A DNA stretch of 64,000 nt from positions 41,679,668 to 41,743,667 of the forward strand of contig OZ024825.1 of the NCBI GenBank assembly GCA_964016985.1. Direction: 5' to 3'. The notes below the pieces were generated by a model, which saw nothing but the letters and a program-made list of their open reading frames with translations, had not been told where the DNA came from and searched no databases. The translations under genes and the position numbers were made by a program. Below are positions 11,616-62,800 of the stretch, one piece after another (positions within the stretch are counted from its first letter, which is position 1; each line of letters opens with the position of its first letter). Source of the DNA: Anodontia alba. Its lineage: Eukaryota; Mollusca; Bivalvia; Lucinida; Lucinidae.

Positions 11616-11710
11616 CATCATGTTTTAGCTACAATATTCAGGGTGTATTCATTTTTATAACAATTATGAATAGTACAAAATCATGAGCTTAAATACCCAT
11701 GAACATGTTA

Positions 11711-11926
11711 TACCATATTTACCCCATGTATTCAGACAGACAGGCCTGAGCAAACGGTGTGGAGCCAGATGAGATGCTGCAGAATGCAGCATCTCATCAG
11801 GATCTACACTGTTTGACACTCATCCAGCAATTTTTAGACACATCAGATAGTAATTTGTATTTGTTCAATTTTTTGAACAAGTATGGTCAGGAGCTGAGGT
11901 GTCCCAATACTTAGGGTAAATACGGT
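11711..11926. mobile_element. Family A MITE, complete
   Basis: taccatatttaccccatgta to cttagggtaaatacggta, core 1 with gatgctgcagaatgcagcat centre. Confidence 0.9.
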
Positions 11927-12005
11927 ATTTACAAATAAGCTTAAGAAAAAATACTGTATTTACACTAAGTATTGGGACATCATAAAAAAATGCATTTTAT
12001 CCTTG

Positions 12006-12213
12006 TTAACCCTTGTCATGCTGAATAAATTGTCACACCCACTTCTAATTTTCAGCCAATCAAATGACTTAATCTAGGTTTTTGGCACAAATTCACATAC
12101 TTAATGTCAAACAGTGCAGATCCAGATCAGTTGGCTTCTGAAGAAGCCAAGTGATCTGGATCTACACTGTTTGCAAATGAAGGATATATCTGGGTTCAGC
12201 AGGACAAAGTTAA
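12006..12213. mobile_element. Family B MITE, complete
   Basis: TTAA at both ends; core centre ggcttctgaagaagcc. Confidence 0.9.
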
Positions 12214-12216
12214 TAT

Positions 12217-12345
12217 GGCTAAAAAGCTTCTGGGGGAATGGCAAATGGTATAGACACTAATAAGATGCCACATTCTGCAGCATTTGATCTGGGTCTGCAC
12301 TGTTAGCTAAGGACTGTCTGTCCAATTTCTTAGTGTAAATACAGT
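12217..12345. mobile_element. Family A fragment, reverse
   Basis: Core 1 (gcaaatggtatagacactaa / gatctgggtctgcactgtta), then a tgtccaatttcttagtgtaa end. Confidence 0.6.
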
Positions 12346-12849
12346 ATTTAACAATGTGAGCATTATTGGCCATGAATATTTCCGAATAATTAAAATCACA
12401 AACATTTTTCTCCGCAAACATAAATACCACTGTGGTATTCTGAATACAGCAAATAATTTATCTAAATGTCATATTATGACCAAAATAAAAGAAACTTGGA
12501 ATTATTCACAACATATATGAAACTTGACTCAAATGTCAAGTACTTGTGACATGTATTCCTTGAATGAACTAAAATACATTTTTATAATCTCTAAAACCAC
12601 TATATACAAATTAAATATAACTTTAATAAGATTAAGGCAGGGAGGGACAACAGCTTCTGTCTTATTTGCTATTATACAGGGTCTACAATAAACATTACAG
12701 TGAAAAATCTGGTTTCTTTAAACAAAACATAATTGACTTGCATAGATTCTCATTTTCTCTTCACAACATAAAAAGGTATGGAAACAGTCACTTTCGTTGT
12801 AAGTTCATTGTACTTGTATCACTGGGTCCGTATTCCATGTACTTAATTT
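12346..12849. other. No gene seen
   Basis: AT-rich, no recognised repeat or frame. Confidence 0.5.
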
Positions 12850-13510
12850 TTTTATGATAATGACATGAACCACTTGGTCCATGTTTTATGTATTTCATTT
12901 TTATGATAACATCATGAACTGCTTGATCCATATTTCATGTGTTTCAAATTACCATATTATGATAACATCATGAAGCACTTGATCTATGTTTCAAGTATTT
13001 TAAATAACAATACAAAATGTATTACAATAACATCATGAACCACTTAATCCATGTTTCATGTATTTTAAATTACCATATTATGATAACATCAAGAACCACT
13101 TGATCCATGTTTCTTGTATTTTAAATTACTAAATTATGATAACATCATGAACCATTTGATTGATGTTTCATGTATCAGTACCGTAGATAAGCTGCTTTTT
13201 TGGGGTATTTACCCAATTAAAATTACTGAAAAAGCAATTCAAATTTAATTTATGGGGTAAACACCCAAATATCAGTAATTCTTGGACCCATTAACAAAAT
13301 AGGGTATCCAAAAGAAAAATCCTGATACCCAATTCAATGAGAAATGGGTGGGTAAAAATTGCCAAAAATACCTAATGGGTTAAAATCTTATCTAAGGTAC
13401 TGATGTATTTTAAATCATCATATTATGATAACATCACAAATCACCATATTATGATAACATCACAAATCACATGATCTCTGTTTAATGTACATGTATTTTA
13501 AATTATGATA
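12850..13510. repeat. About 60-bp degenerate minisatellite, interrupted
   Basis: Units of atgataacatcatgaaccac, then ttgatccatgtttcatgtat and a ttaaattaccatatt tail. About five units before and two after a MITE at 13179-13397. Confidence 0.8.
13179..13397. mobile_element. MITE with CAGTACC termini
   Basis: Ends CAGTACCGTAGATAAG and CTTATCTAAGGTACTG. Flanked by ATGTAT on both sides, which the neighbouring units show to be a single copy in the empty site. Confidence 0.8.
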
Positions 13511-13724
13511 ACATGGACCAGCATGCCCGTGTTCCATACATGATAACAATATGAACAAATCTTACATTTCATATTGTACCAATTAACAAGCATAATTAGT
13601 CTTTTCTCTATATGCTTCAACCTCACTAACAAATCAAATTTGTGTCCATTCAAATACCCTCCATAACTATATTAGGTTAATACTTGAAATGTTTTTGTCG
13701 ATTCAAATTTCCTTCAAAAACTAA
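13511..13724. other. No gene seen
   Basis: AT-rich unassigned sequence. Confidence 0.5.
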
Positions 13725-13966
13725 CCAGGGCCCAGTTATTCAAAACTTAAAAAGTTCTTAGCTACTGACATTAAAATTTCTATCTTGAAATATGGCAAAT
13801 ATATTGATATTTTTGCTGAAAAAATGTGAGTAGCTTTTGCAAAAGCTACTCACAATTTTGCAGCAAAAATAACAATGTATTTGAAAATACCTTAGCTACA
13901 ACAGTTGATGAGTTTGTCATTAATGTGCTTGTTAAGCTAACGGCACTTTGAACAACTGAGCCCTGG
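13725..13966. mobile_element. Family R element
   Basis: ccagggcccagttattcaaa to gaacaactgagccctgg, with a perfect internal hairpin gtgagtagcttttgcaaaag / ctactcac. Confidence 0.8.
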
Positions 13967-14032
13967 TTGCATCCAAATAAATATACTTTTGTTAATGCAT
14001 GAGCTGCATTGTGAGAAAATATACCTTACAAC

Positions 14033-14245
14033 AAGTGTAATCAGTAAAGACTATGTATCTGTGCAGCCTGATCAGTCTTTACTGTCCACTTGAAGAAGCC
14101 TTGGAACCTTGGCTATCCACAGAGAGCCTTGGCTATCCACAGAGAGCCCAGAGAAGCATTTTAGACACATCAACAAGTGGCAAAATGGACAGATTGAACT
14201 GTCATCTGGGCTGATTTGAGTCTACACTTGGCACACAATCTAAGC
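14033..14245. mobile_element. Family U/K-like element
   Basis: cagcctgatcagtctttact motif. Holds a direct duplication of ccttggctatccacagagag. Confidence 0.4.
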
Positions 14246-14379
14246 TTCCTTTTCTCATGTTTTGTCAATCCTAAAAATTACCACAAGTTATGTACAAAAT
14301 AAACATGTTTTTGTGGAGGTATCCAGATGTATATTTTTCTCACTGATCCACAAAAACATATCGTATTCGAAATAAATAC

Positions 14380-14545
14380 TGCACATACCCCTATAAGCAC
14401 ACAGTCAAACCATTCCATAGTCTTCAGATTACAACCCGTGTACTTTTTGTCTACTTCTTTACAAAGGCATATGTTGTGGGTGCCCATTGTCAATACAATT
14501 CAAATGAGCACCCACAACATGCTTTTATAAAGAAAATCAGAAAAA
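14380..14545. mobile_element. Family S element (core 2)
   Basis: cacatacccctataagcaca start, and core arms gttgtgggtgcccattgtca / caaatgagcacccacaacat. Matches 50662-50850. Confidence 0.7.
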
Positions 14546-14574
14546 AACCACACAAAAAAACCCAAAAACAAATA

Positions 14575-14900
14575 CAGTTGACTCTCGCTATCTCAAACTC
14601 GCTTATTTCGAATAACCGCTTATCTCGAAAAGAAAATCTTGTCCCTGCTTAAATATGAAAATCTAACAACAGGTAAAAAATAGTGGAAAAGAGGAGAAAT
14701 TGCTCCTAAGGAGCAATTTCTCTTTTCCACAATATTTTCAATATATCTCTAACTTCAAGAGTCCAATTACACATATATTTGTTAAATGTGGTTAATCGAA
14801 TTAGTTTTTCCCCAGTTCTGCAAATCTGATATGTCGAAGTACGGATATCTCAAAGTATTTCAGAGAGTCCCTTGGAATTCGAGATAACGAGAGTCGACTG
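14575..14900. mobile_element. Family F MITE, complete
   Basis: CAGTTGACTCTCGCTATCTC to gagataacgagagtcgactg between TA dinucleotides. Hairpin agaaattgctcctaaggagc. Confidence 0.9.
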
Positions 14901-14925
14901 TATCATTAGCATCATTAGATAAGTC

Positions 14926-14931
14926 TTTATT
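14926..14931 (-). terminator. Candidate polyadenylation signal of SGK
   Basis: AATAAA on the minus strand, about 1.03 kb after the stop; I saw no earlier AATAAA or ATTAAA. The implied 3' UTR would contain a family C MITE and a family U element. The A-rich context makes a chance match possible. Confidence 0.3.
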
Positions 14932-15116
14932 TTTTTTTTAAGTGTACCCTTAGTATAGGTAGGTACATATTTTAGCAGAAGTGTTCCCAGTATTTTTGAA
15001 AAACCTAAGTGCACAGTGCAGTAATCAGGTCGAATGATATGTATATCATGAGTTTTGTTAGAAGTGCCTCAATAACAACAACATATGTTTTTGTGTACCA
15101 GTAAGAAAAATATCAA

Positions 15117-15329
15117 CACTTTTTGTTGTTGAAAAAAAAAAGTGCTTTTTTTACAGCTCTGATGGAGGACTATGAACACTATGAATATGTTGGATCAAAA
15201 AGCATGTGCTGTTTGGAATGCTGATCAGCCCGAGTCCAGCTCAGTTTTTCTGCCTGTGCACCATGTCAAATCACAGTAGTCCGGGAACTGGATTTTGTAT
15301 GAAAATGGGCCGCTATGTAATAAAACATA
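15117..15329. other. No gene seen; possible SGK 3' UTR
   Basis: Unassigned sequence between the SGK stop and the candidate polyadenylation signal. Confidence 0.4.
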
Positions 15330-15770
15330 CATTCTGACATATGTGCCCAATGAAGACCATTACGAGAACACACCTATTCAAATATATAGAAAATTTCACC
15401 TCTAAAAACTGAAAATTTCAGATAAAAAAACTCTGATATTTTTCATTTTTCTGCTCAAAACATAGATTGTGGGTACTCGTTACAACTGCCTCAGTGAGGC
15501 AGTTGTAACGAGTACCCACAATATATGTTTTTGAGCAGAAATAAGAAAAATAATGCATACTCCTGTAAACCCCAGTTTTACTATATAAAAGTGGGGTTTA
15601 AGGGGGTCAAAATTTTATAGGTATGTTTTCATGATGCTCAAATCAGCCTGTGTATCTATGTAGTCTGATCAAAGTCTTCGTTGTTCTCATGAAGAAACTT
15701 TGCATCCTTGCCTATCCAAAATGTGCCCAGTGAATATGCTGATCAGACTGTTAATGCACAGGTTCATCTA
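15330..15770. mobile_element. Family U element split by C
   Basis: tctgacatatgtgcccaatg before the insert, and ctcaaatcagcctgtgtatc, agtctgatcaaagtcttcg after it. A related copy is at 24770-24900. Confidence 0.55.
15358..15636. mobile_element. Family C MITE, complete
   Basis: cattacgagaacacacctat to ggtatgttttcatgatg, with core 2 (actgcctcagtgaggcagtt) at 15472-15530. Confidence 0.9.
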
Positions 15771-15957
15771 AATCTTTCCTGGGAGCAAATGTCTGAGGGT
15801 ATGTTTTCTGACGTTGTAGCCCAAATATGTATGTTCCTGTTCCAGAGTTTAGAGCTGGGCTTACAGCATAGGGTTAAGAAGTGTAGTGATGACTAGCACT
15901 GATCTTCCACTTGGCATACTGTGGCTTTGATATGATGACTAGCAGGTGTCTCTACTC

Positions 15958-55326
<39,369 letters not shown>

Positions 55327-55419
55327 CTGCAAGTATAACATCGGCAAAATTCAGACAATCTATACAAGTAAACCACAACCTCTAAGCCAAAAAGTGTCTA
55401 AATATAAAATATAACATCC

Positions 55420-55597
55420 AGGGCCCAGTTGTTCAAAGCATCGTTAGCTTAACGAGCACGTTAGTGGTCAAAATATTAACTATTCTAGTAAGTATAATAT
55501 CTAATTCGCAAGTATTTTTGCTGAAAAAATGTGAGTAGCTTTTCCAAATGCAAATACGTTAATTAACTACATCATTAGTTTTGAACAACTGGGCCCA
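55420..55597. mobile_element. Family R element
   Basis: cagggcccagttgttcaaag to tttgaacaactgggcccag. Confidence 0.88.
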
Positions 55598-55798
55598 GAT
55601 CTTTCCTCTCCATTCATACATTCTGTTGTACCCAATAATTCTGTTAGCAGACAGTGAAGGCCCTGATCAGACTGCACAGATGTGCAGGTTGATCTGGGCC
55701 TTCACTGTCCACATATACCTGAAGGCACATTTCCACATGGCCCAGCCCTTATAACACTGTTGCTGGAATCCTGAACAGAAACCATGTTAGCTAAACAA
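55598..55798. other. No gene; core-like hairpin
   Basis: gacagtgaaggccctgatca / gatctgggccttcactgtcc at 55653-55720, a core-1-like palindrome with different arms. Confidence 0.5.
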
Positions 55799-56112
55799 CA
55801 GTGCTCCAGCTAGCCCTATATGCCCTCTCCTGCCACCCCTCTGCCCTTCTAAAGCTGCCCTCTGCCTTATTTCAACTCGACATGAAACCCTACATTTTGC
55901 TGAAAATTTCATGAAAATCGGACAAAAATTAAAGAAGTTATGGTCAGTTTTATGTGTATTCTATTCTGAGGCATTTTTTGTGGAATGGGATTTTGTATCA
56001 TGTCAGGATACTTAGCATATCACATGACACATGGTGCCCTCATTCTTGTATGACCATGCAGAAAGTGCCCTACCCGGCACCCCCCTGCCCTAAAACCCTA
56101 GCTGAAGCACTG
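55799..56112. mobile_element. Family X element
   Basis: Inverted ends cagtgctccagctagccct and accctagctgaagcactg. Confidence 0.7.
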
Positions 56113-56480
56113 ATTTACAATCAAGTTATATACTAACTAAACTGGATAGTTAAGATGTATAAAGAAAAACCTTATCTGGAGCTATGAGTATGGGTTTTTT
56201 CTGTTTATATAAAATGTAAGACAGTATGTCGTAAGCTGTGACCGATACAACATTGTACTAATAACTATAATACGTTAGTAAAGGGTATGCCTACTCAATT
56301 CAATGTCACAGTCACCACATGTTGTTTTGAAACTGATTTCAATATGAATTGTTTTCAGTAGCTGACGTCAGGCGATACGTGGATCTGGCTAAAGAATATG
56401 AATAACATCATGTATAAAGGGTCTTTTTGTGTTTATATGAATAGCAGAAGTGATATATCCTCACACCCCTGACCCCTCCA
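56113..56480. other. No gene seen
   Basis: Unassigned; no SGK upstream exon recognised. Confidence 0.5.
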
Positions 56481-56599
56481 TAGGGCCATTACTAAATGTA
56501 TTCTCCCATCAAAGACATAAAGGGTTGTAAATAATTTTGTAAAGGTTACTTGTAAAGTTGTAAAATTTGTAATGTTACTTCCCTTTACAAAATAAGTAA

Positions 56600-56645
56600 C
56601 TAATTTTGTAAAGGGAGGCAATTTAATTGCCTCCCTTTACTAAAT
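56600..56645. repeat. Perfect hairpin
   Basis: gtaaagggaggcaatt/aattgcctccctttac within a gtaa-rich stretch. Confidence 0.75.
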
Positions 56646-57096
56646 TAGCTACTTAGTTACTTCCCTCAAAGAATTTTCCACGTTTTCATGGAAGATAAAT
56701 ATGGTACCTTACATACTATACTTTGGTTCTTGTTTTTGCTTTCTGGGGTACATATATCAATCTGACAGTACTAACATCATATTATGTTTTGCCAAACAAA
56801 AAAGAGAAGTAATTAGGTTTTGTTACGAAATAAGACGTAAACAACTGCATTCTGCATCCTAGTCTATGACTAAAATTAATGGAGATGAGAAGTAATATAA
56901 TTATCTATGTTATTTCACAATGAAAACATATGTTGTGTCTATGCATCAGAAGTGCCTTGGTGATGTCCTCCTTTTCATGGAGAAATACGAAATAACAAGC
57001 AAATTCAGTGAATTTTCGTCCCCTGCCTTTAAATTTTGTTTTGAGGGGTATTATCTCTAGTAGATAAAAAGAAACTAATTATTTATTATTATGTCT

Positions 57097-57612
57097 CTAA
57101 GTTAAAAATGCAGAAAAAGTGATAAAAAATTACTTCAGGATTCTGAAAAAAGCCACATGCATATCTTCAGGCTATCCTAAATGCCCATGTAAAGTTTCAA
57201 AAGGATCGGCCAAAAACTGTTGGAGGAGTTAAGGGGACAAGGTACCTACTCCCTATACACTTTTGTAATATTAGAACTCAAAAAATGTCTAAGTTAAAAA
57301 TGTGGAAAAAGTGATAAATTATTTCAGGATTCTGAAAAATCCACATGCATATCTTCAGGCCATCCTAAAAGCCCATGTAAAGTTTCAAAAGGATCAGCCA
57401 AAAACTGTGGTAGGAGTTAAGGGGACAAAGTACCTACTCCCTATAGACTTCTGTAATATTAGAACTCAAAAAATGTCTAAGTTCAAGATAAAAAATAATT
57501 CAGGATTCTGAAAAAAACACATGCATATCTTCAGACCATCTTAAAAGCCCCTGTTAAGTTTCAAAAGGATCGGACAAAAACTGTGGGAGGAGTTATGGGG
57601 ACAAGGTACGTA
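57097..57612. repeat. 188-bp tandem repeat, about 2.7 units
   Basis: Units begin ctaagttaaaaatg near 57099, 57289 and 57477 and share catgcatatcttcaggc and gttaaggggacaaggtacct. No frame. Confidence 0.9.
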
Positions 57613-57698
57613 CCAAAAATTCGGCACCACGCACCACGGAAAGCCGAAAACAGTGTCCCTCGGCTTTTCTTCGAAAAGGCGGGGGACAAAAATGTGAA

Positions 57699-57905
57699 AT
57701 GATAATACCCCACCATTACCCGGTCCCAGGCAGATAACTGTCAAAAATTAATGAAATTTGCCCATTAGCAATTCCAAACAATATCAATGCACATACCAAG
57801 TTTGGTGAAATCCATTGATATTTCCTCCAGTTATCATCCAGAAACAAAAATACAGACAGACAGTGGGACAGACATCAGACAGACAGATGCCAGACAGACA
57901 GACAG
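57699..57905. mobile_element. Family P element, right-truncated
   Basis: taataccccaccattacccg start, ataccaagtttggtgaaatc, then a (GACA)n tract at 57852-57905. Confidence 0.65.
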
Positions 57906-57907
57906 GC

Positions 57908-58024
57908 ACACTGTTTGTCATTAAATATGTGAATTTCTATTAAAAATCCAGATCAAGTAATCTGATTGGCTGGAAATCAGAAGTGGGCGTGGCATCTTAA
58001 TTTATTCAGCATGACAAGGGTTAA
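57908..58024. mobile_element. Family B MITE, right half
   Basis: cactgtttgtcattaaatat to gcatgacaagggttaa. Confidence 0.85.
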
Positions 58025-58139
58025 GAATATTACCCTTCTTCACCATAGAGTGTGAAAAGCTATTTGCGCTACACAATGAGAAAAGGATTTACAGTGTATG
58101 GGAAAATAAATGATGCAACATATCAAAAACTTTTAGCAT

Positions 58140-58280
58140 AGTATAACACTTCTGGAGTGGAGACGGAGTATTGGACTGGAGCAAAGTTTCCGAGTTATTT
58201 TGTTTGGAGTGGAGCTTTTGTGTGGAGTATTGCAGTATTGGAGTATTTGAGTATTGTGTGGAGTATTGTTCTTTTGCAGA
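58140..58280. repeat. Degenerate GGAGTATT-rich stretch
   Basis: ggagtattgcagtattggag and variants. No coding signal. Confidence 0.6.
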
Positions 58281-58509
58281 CTGTCTTGGTAGAACACTAG
58301 TATCCATCTTCAATCTAACAAGTAAATGCAATATCCAGTTCATGCAAACTTATCAGCGCTTCAAAATTCACACAACTCCACTAAAGTTTGCAACTAATAC
58401 ATTTAAAGATGGTGATACTCTGCTTTTGTGAATTTTCACATTTAATATTATACAACACTATAACATATCATTTCTTATACATGTATCATGAATGTTCTTA
58501 TGTTGTTAA

Positions 58510-59165
58510 AGGGCAAATACGAAGGTTTTAATTCTACTAAATATTTAAGGGCACTTCAGTAAGGAGGTGACTGCCGAAAACCGCATCAAATTATCTTAAA
58601 CGGTTTCTGAAATATTGCGATTTGAAATTTGATATTTAGCATCCAAGAGGATTGAATTCAGGCTGCCTCATTAATATTCATGAGCCCTTTTATGACATCA
58701 TAAGGGAACAGTAAAATTTTAAACTTTTTTAAATTGCCAATATTTTTTGCTTTTTAATCTGCATCAATTCAGTTTTCACATTGTTTAATTGATTCAACTC
58801 CTTTAAACGAATATACATAGGAATTTAACTCTTATTTTCCATTTAAAGTGTTACATTTCAAATTTAAAAATTACATTTAAATAATTTAAAATCCAGTTAC
58901 AATGCTTAATAATTAGCAAAATTGACTTTTTTGGTATTCATTTATATGTTATACACCCAAATTCACTATTATTAAAAAAAACTTACGAAAAATTTAATAT
59001 TAGTCAAGCTTTAAACATTTTAAAATTTAGCTTTAAATTTAAATAACTGATTAAATTTTGAGTTAAATTCTCTATTCATGGGCTTATTTGTGGACAGAGA
59101 CCAATATCAATAATGGTTAAGGAGAAAAACTATGTAGCATATAAGGAAATGCAGAATATTCCTGT
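58510..59165. mobile_element. Family G element, left part, interrupted by LTR element
   Basis: TTAA (58506-58509), then agggcaaatacgaag. Closely follows 22762-23418 and stops exactly at the LTR. The remainder should lie beyond 64000. Confidence 0.9.
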
Positions 59166-59762
59166 TGTTACGAGCCAGGCGTAACGAGAAAGAAATGAAA
59201 GTGAAACCAGCAACAAGCTTTAACTTATTAACAATATTTATTCACAAAAAAAAAAATAAGACAAGATTCAAAACAGAAGAATGTAAGTAGACAGTACCTT
59301 TCAAGTTTATGTCACAAAGTCCCTCTGAAATAATCCATGAGAATTTATGAAACAAATCCTTTGAATATCAGTTTCTGATCCCACAATTTAATGTTCCTGA
59401 ATTCAGAATTTAAGTCCAGAATGAATAAATTACTAAAGTAATCCAGTATAGAATAATTTCCAGTGAAAGTATACAAAGATGCCCAGATGAAAATCTGTTC
59501 TCCTTATATAATATCAAAGAAGGTTCTAGAAAAAGAATTTTCTACAAGCATCTCTTATTTTCCAGTTCCAATCAAGAAACTTCTAAATCTTCCATGACAT
59601 TCCAAAAAGAACTCAGTCCAGAATCAAGGACGTAAACATCATGTTATTGTAAACATGTTGAACATTCCAGAAAGTTATTTTTGGAAACATTGTAAATAAA
59701 GCTATTTATGGAAACATAGTAAACATGTTGTTTAAAACAATTGAACACCCTGTTATATAACA
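59166..59762 (-). repeat. 3' LTR of gypsy-type element
   Basis: 597 bp, reading TGTTATATAACA at its start and CTCGTAACA at its end on the minus strand (TG...CA). It follows a purine tract directly. TATA-like tatataagg is at 59502-59510 and AATAAA at 59237-59242, fitting U3, R and U5. The 5 bp just outside are CCTGT (59161-59165). Confidence 0.85.
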
Positions 59763-59773
59763 CTTCCCCTCTT
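59763..59773 (-). other. Polypurine tract
   Basis: aagaggggaag on the minus strand, immediately upstream of the LTR TG. This is the expected plus-strand primer site. Confidence 0.75.
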
Positions 59774-59898
59774 CAGGGAAAAGAAAGATTTATGTAATAA
59801 AGCTTTCTTTTGCCATAAAATTATCATAAAATAAAATACTGATAAAGGCAATTATTATCTTGTATACAGCAAGTTACAGGAAACCACAGATCAAGACA
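59774..59898. other. Spacer between pol stop and polypurine tract
   Basis: About 125 bp, AT-rich, no frame; no room for an envelope gene. Confidence 0.7.
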
Positions 59899-62800
59899 TC
59901 ATGCTCTGGACAAGGCATCAGGAATAATATTATCTTTTCCCCTGATATGCCTGATGTCAAGATTGTATTCCAGTAACAACAGACTCCATCTGAGCAACCT
60001 CTGATTCTTGTTTTTCATCTTATGGATGAAAGTCAGTGGATTGTGATCACTGAAAACAACAATAGGTGAGGACGAAGAAGTCAGATAAACTTCAAAATGT
60101 TGAAGAGCAAGAATGAGAGACAAACATTCTTTCTCTACTGTAGAATAATTCTTTTGATGTTTGTTAAACTTTTTGGAAAAGTAACAAACTGGATGATCCA
60201 CACCATTGTCATCCTCTTGCAGTAATACACCACCTGCACCAACATCACTCGCATCTACTGCTAACTTGAATTCTTTATTAAAATTCGGTGCCAAGAGAAC
60301 CGGCTCACTTCTCAGTATGGCGTTCAGTTTATCAAAGGCATTCTGACAATCACTGGTCCACTTAAACCTCATTCTTTTACTAAGTAAATTAGTCAGTGGC
60401 TCAGCAATGACAGAAAAATTATTACAGAATTTTCTGTAATAACCGGCCATACCAAGAAACCTCATCAGTTGTCTTTTGCCTGTGGGCATCGGAAAATTTG
60501 AAATAGCTTCAACTTTAGCCTCTATAGGTTTAACCTGACCATGACCCACAACATGTCCTAGAAATGTTAAAGTTGCATGACAGAATTCACTTTTAGCAAG
60601 GTTTATTGTCAATTTTGCTTCACTTAGTTTATCAAAGAATGCTTTGATAGTTCCAAGATGGTGATTCCATTCATCACTGTATATGATGGCATCATCGATG
60701 TAAGCATCGCAATGCTCGATTCCAGCTATTATGGTGTTGATTAAGCGTTGAAATGTTGCTGGAGAGTTTTTCATTCCGAAAGGCATTACTTTATAGTGAT
60801 ATAATCCATCAGGAGTAACAAATGCTGAGATCTCTTTGGCTCTTTCTGTGAGAGGAATTTGCCAAAATCCTTTCAGAAGATCAAATTTAGTTATATATTT
60901 TGAATTTCCAACTTTGTCAATACAGTCATCCATTCTTGGTATGGGAAAAGTGTCTGTTTTACTCAAATTATTGACCTTCCTGTAATCGGTGCACATCCGA
61001 TATGTTCCATCAGGTTTTGGCACAAGAATGCAAGGTGAACTCCATTCACTTTGACTTGGTTCAATGAAGTCGATGTCCAGCAAATACTGAATTTCCTCCT
61101 TAAGATATTTTTGTTTTGTTGGGTTCATTCTATATGGATGTTGTTTGACAGGTTGTGAGTCCTCAACATTCACATCATGATAAATTTTGTCAGTCCTTGT
61201 AGGAATGTCCGGAAATAAGTGTTCATATTGATAAATTAACTGTTTCAGTTCTTTTCTTTGGACTGGATCTAGGTGTGAAAGTTTCTGGTCGAGATCCTTT
61301 AGAATGTCAGAATTCTGAAGTTTTGATGAAGCAGGATCAGATTTGATGAAGTTCATGTCTTCAGAGTTCATTTCACTTTGTTCCTGAGGGACTGAACTAA
61401 CAACACTAATTGGTGTAACAGAAGAGCTATCCCTATCTATGTATTGTTTAAGCATGTTAACATGACATAACTGTTTTTGTTTGCGTCTCCCAGGAGTGTT
61501 AACAATGTAATTTACATCACTAATCTGTTTATCTACAGTGTAAGGGCCGTAATATCTGGCTTGCAAAGGTTTGCCAGGAATAGGCAAAAGAGCAAGTACC
61601 CTATCTCCAGGCATGAATTTTCTTTCTTTTGCATTTTCATCATACCAGCGTTTCATTTTCCTTTGTGCTGACTTAAGACTGGTCCGAGCAGCCTCACAAG
61701 CTTTAGACAGTCTGTCTTTAAAATCTGATACATACTGAAGTAAGTTCAGAGAACTGTCATCATTTGAGAGAAATTTCTCTTTCAAAAGTTTCAAAGGTCC
61801 ACGCACAGTGTGGCCAAATACCAGCTCAAATGGGCTGAAACCAAGAGATTCCTGAACAGATTCTCTAACGGCAAACAACAACAAATGAATGCCTTCATCC
61901 CAATCTTTTTCAGTGTCAAAGCAGTATGACCTGATCATATTTTTCAGTGTCTGATGAAATCTTTCAAGGGCACCTTGACTTTCAGGATGGTAAGGTGATG
62001 ATTTAAACTGAGTAATTCCTAACTCATGCATGACCTGTTGAAAAATTCCTGACATGAAATTTGAGCCCTGATCCGACTGAACAGACTTTGGAAGGCCTAC
62101 AAATGTGAAAAACTTTACCAAAGCCTTAACAATATTCTTTGTTTTAATATTCCGAAGTGGAATGGCTTCTGGGAAACGTGTAGAAGCACACATTATAGTG
62201 AGAAGATACTCATGGCCTGCCTTGGTTTTAGGCAAGGGACCAACACAGTCAATAATTATTCTGCTAAAAGGTTCATCAAAAGCAGGTATGGGCTGTAAAT
62301 GAGCTTTTGGTATTGTCTGGTTGGGTTTTCCTACCATCTGACAAGTATGGCAAGATTTACAAAATTGAGAAACGTCAGATTTTAACCCTGGCCAGTAAAA
62401 ATGGTTAAGAATTTTGTGATAGGTCTTGTTTACACCTAAATGACCTGACATGGGAGTCCCATGGGCCAAGTTCAAAATTTCAGGGCGATAAACCCTTGGA
62501 ACCACTATTTGGTGGTTAACAGTCCACTCGTCTTCTGCTGAGACATCAGGAGGACGCCATTTTCTCATTAAAATGTCATTTTTGACATAAAAACAGACTG
62601 GGACTTGATCTATTTCTTTCTCATCTAAAGCCCTTTCAAGCAAAGGCAAAATTTCAGGATCATTATGCTGTTCCTTACAAAGTTGTGACCTTGACACCAA
62701 GTCATGACCTTGACCTTGGTCATTTAATATTGCAGAGTAATGACTGGACTCTGACTTGTTATGTAACTCGGTCTGTTTGTCAGACAGGCTGGATGAAAGA

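Noticed and set aside
55327..59165. Search for the upstream SGK exon with the glycine-rich loop
   Set aside because: No stretch encodes a GxGSFGK-like loop followed by a donor; the nearest TTTGCC-type match (near 56790) reads FLFGK without the loop glycines.
61477..62302. Plus-strand frames opposite pol
   Set aside because: Shadows of the retrotransposon gag-pol frame.
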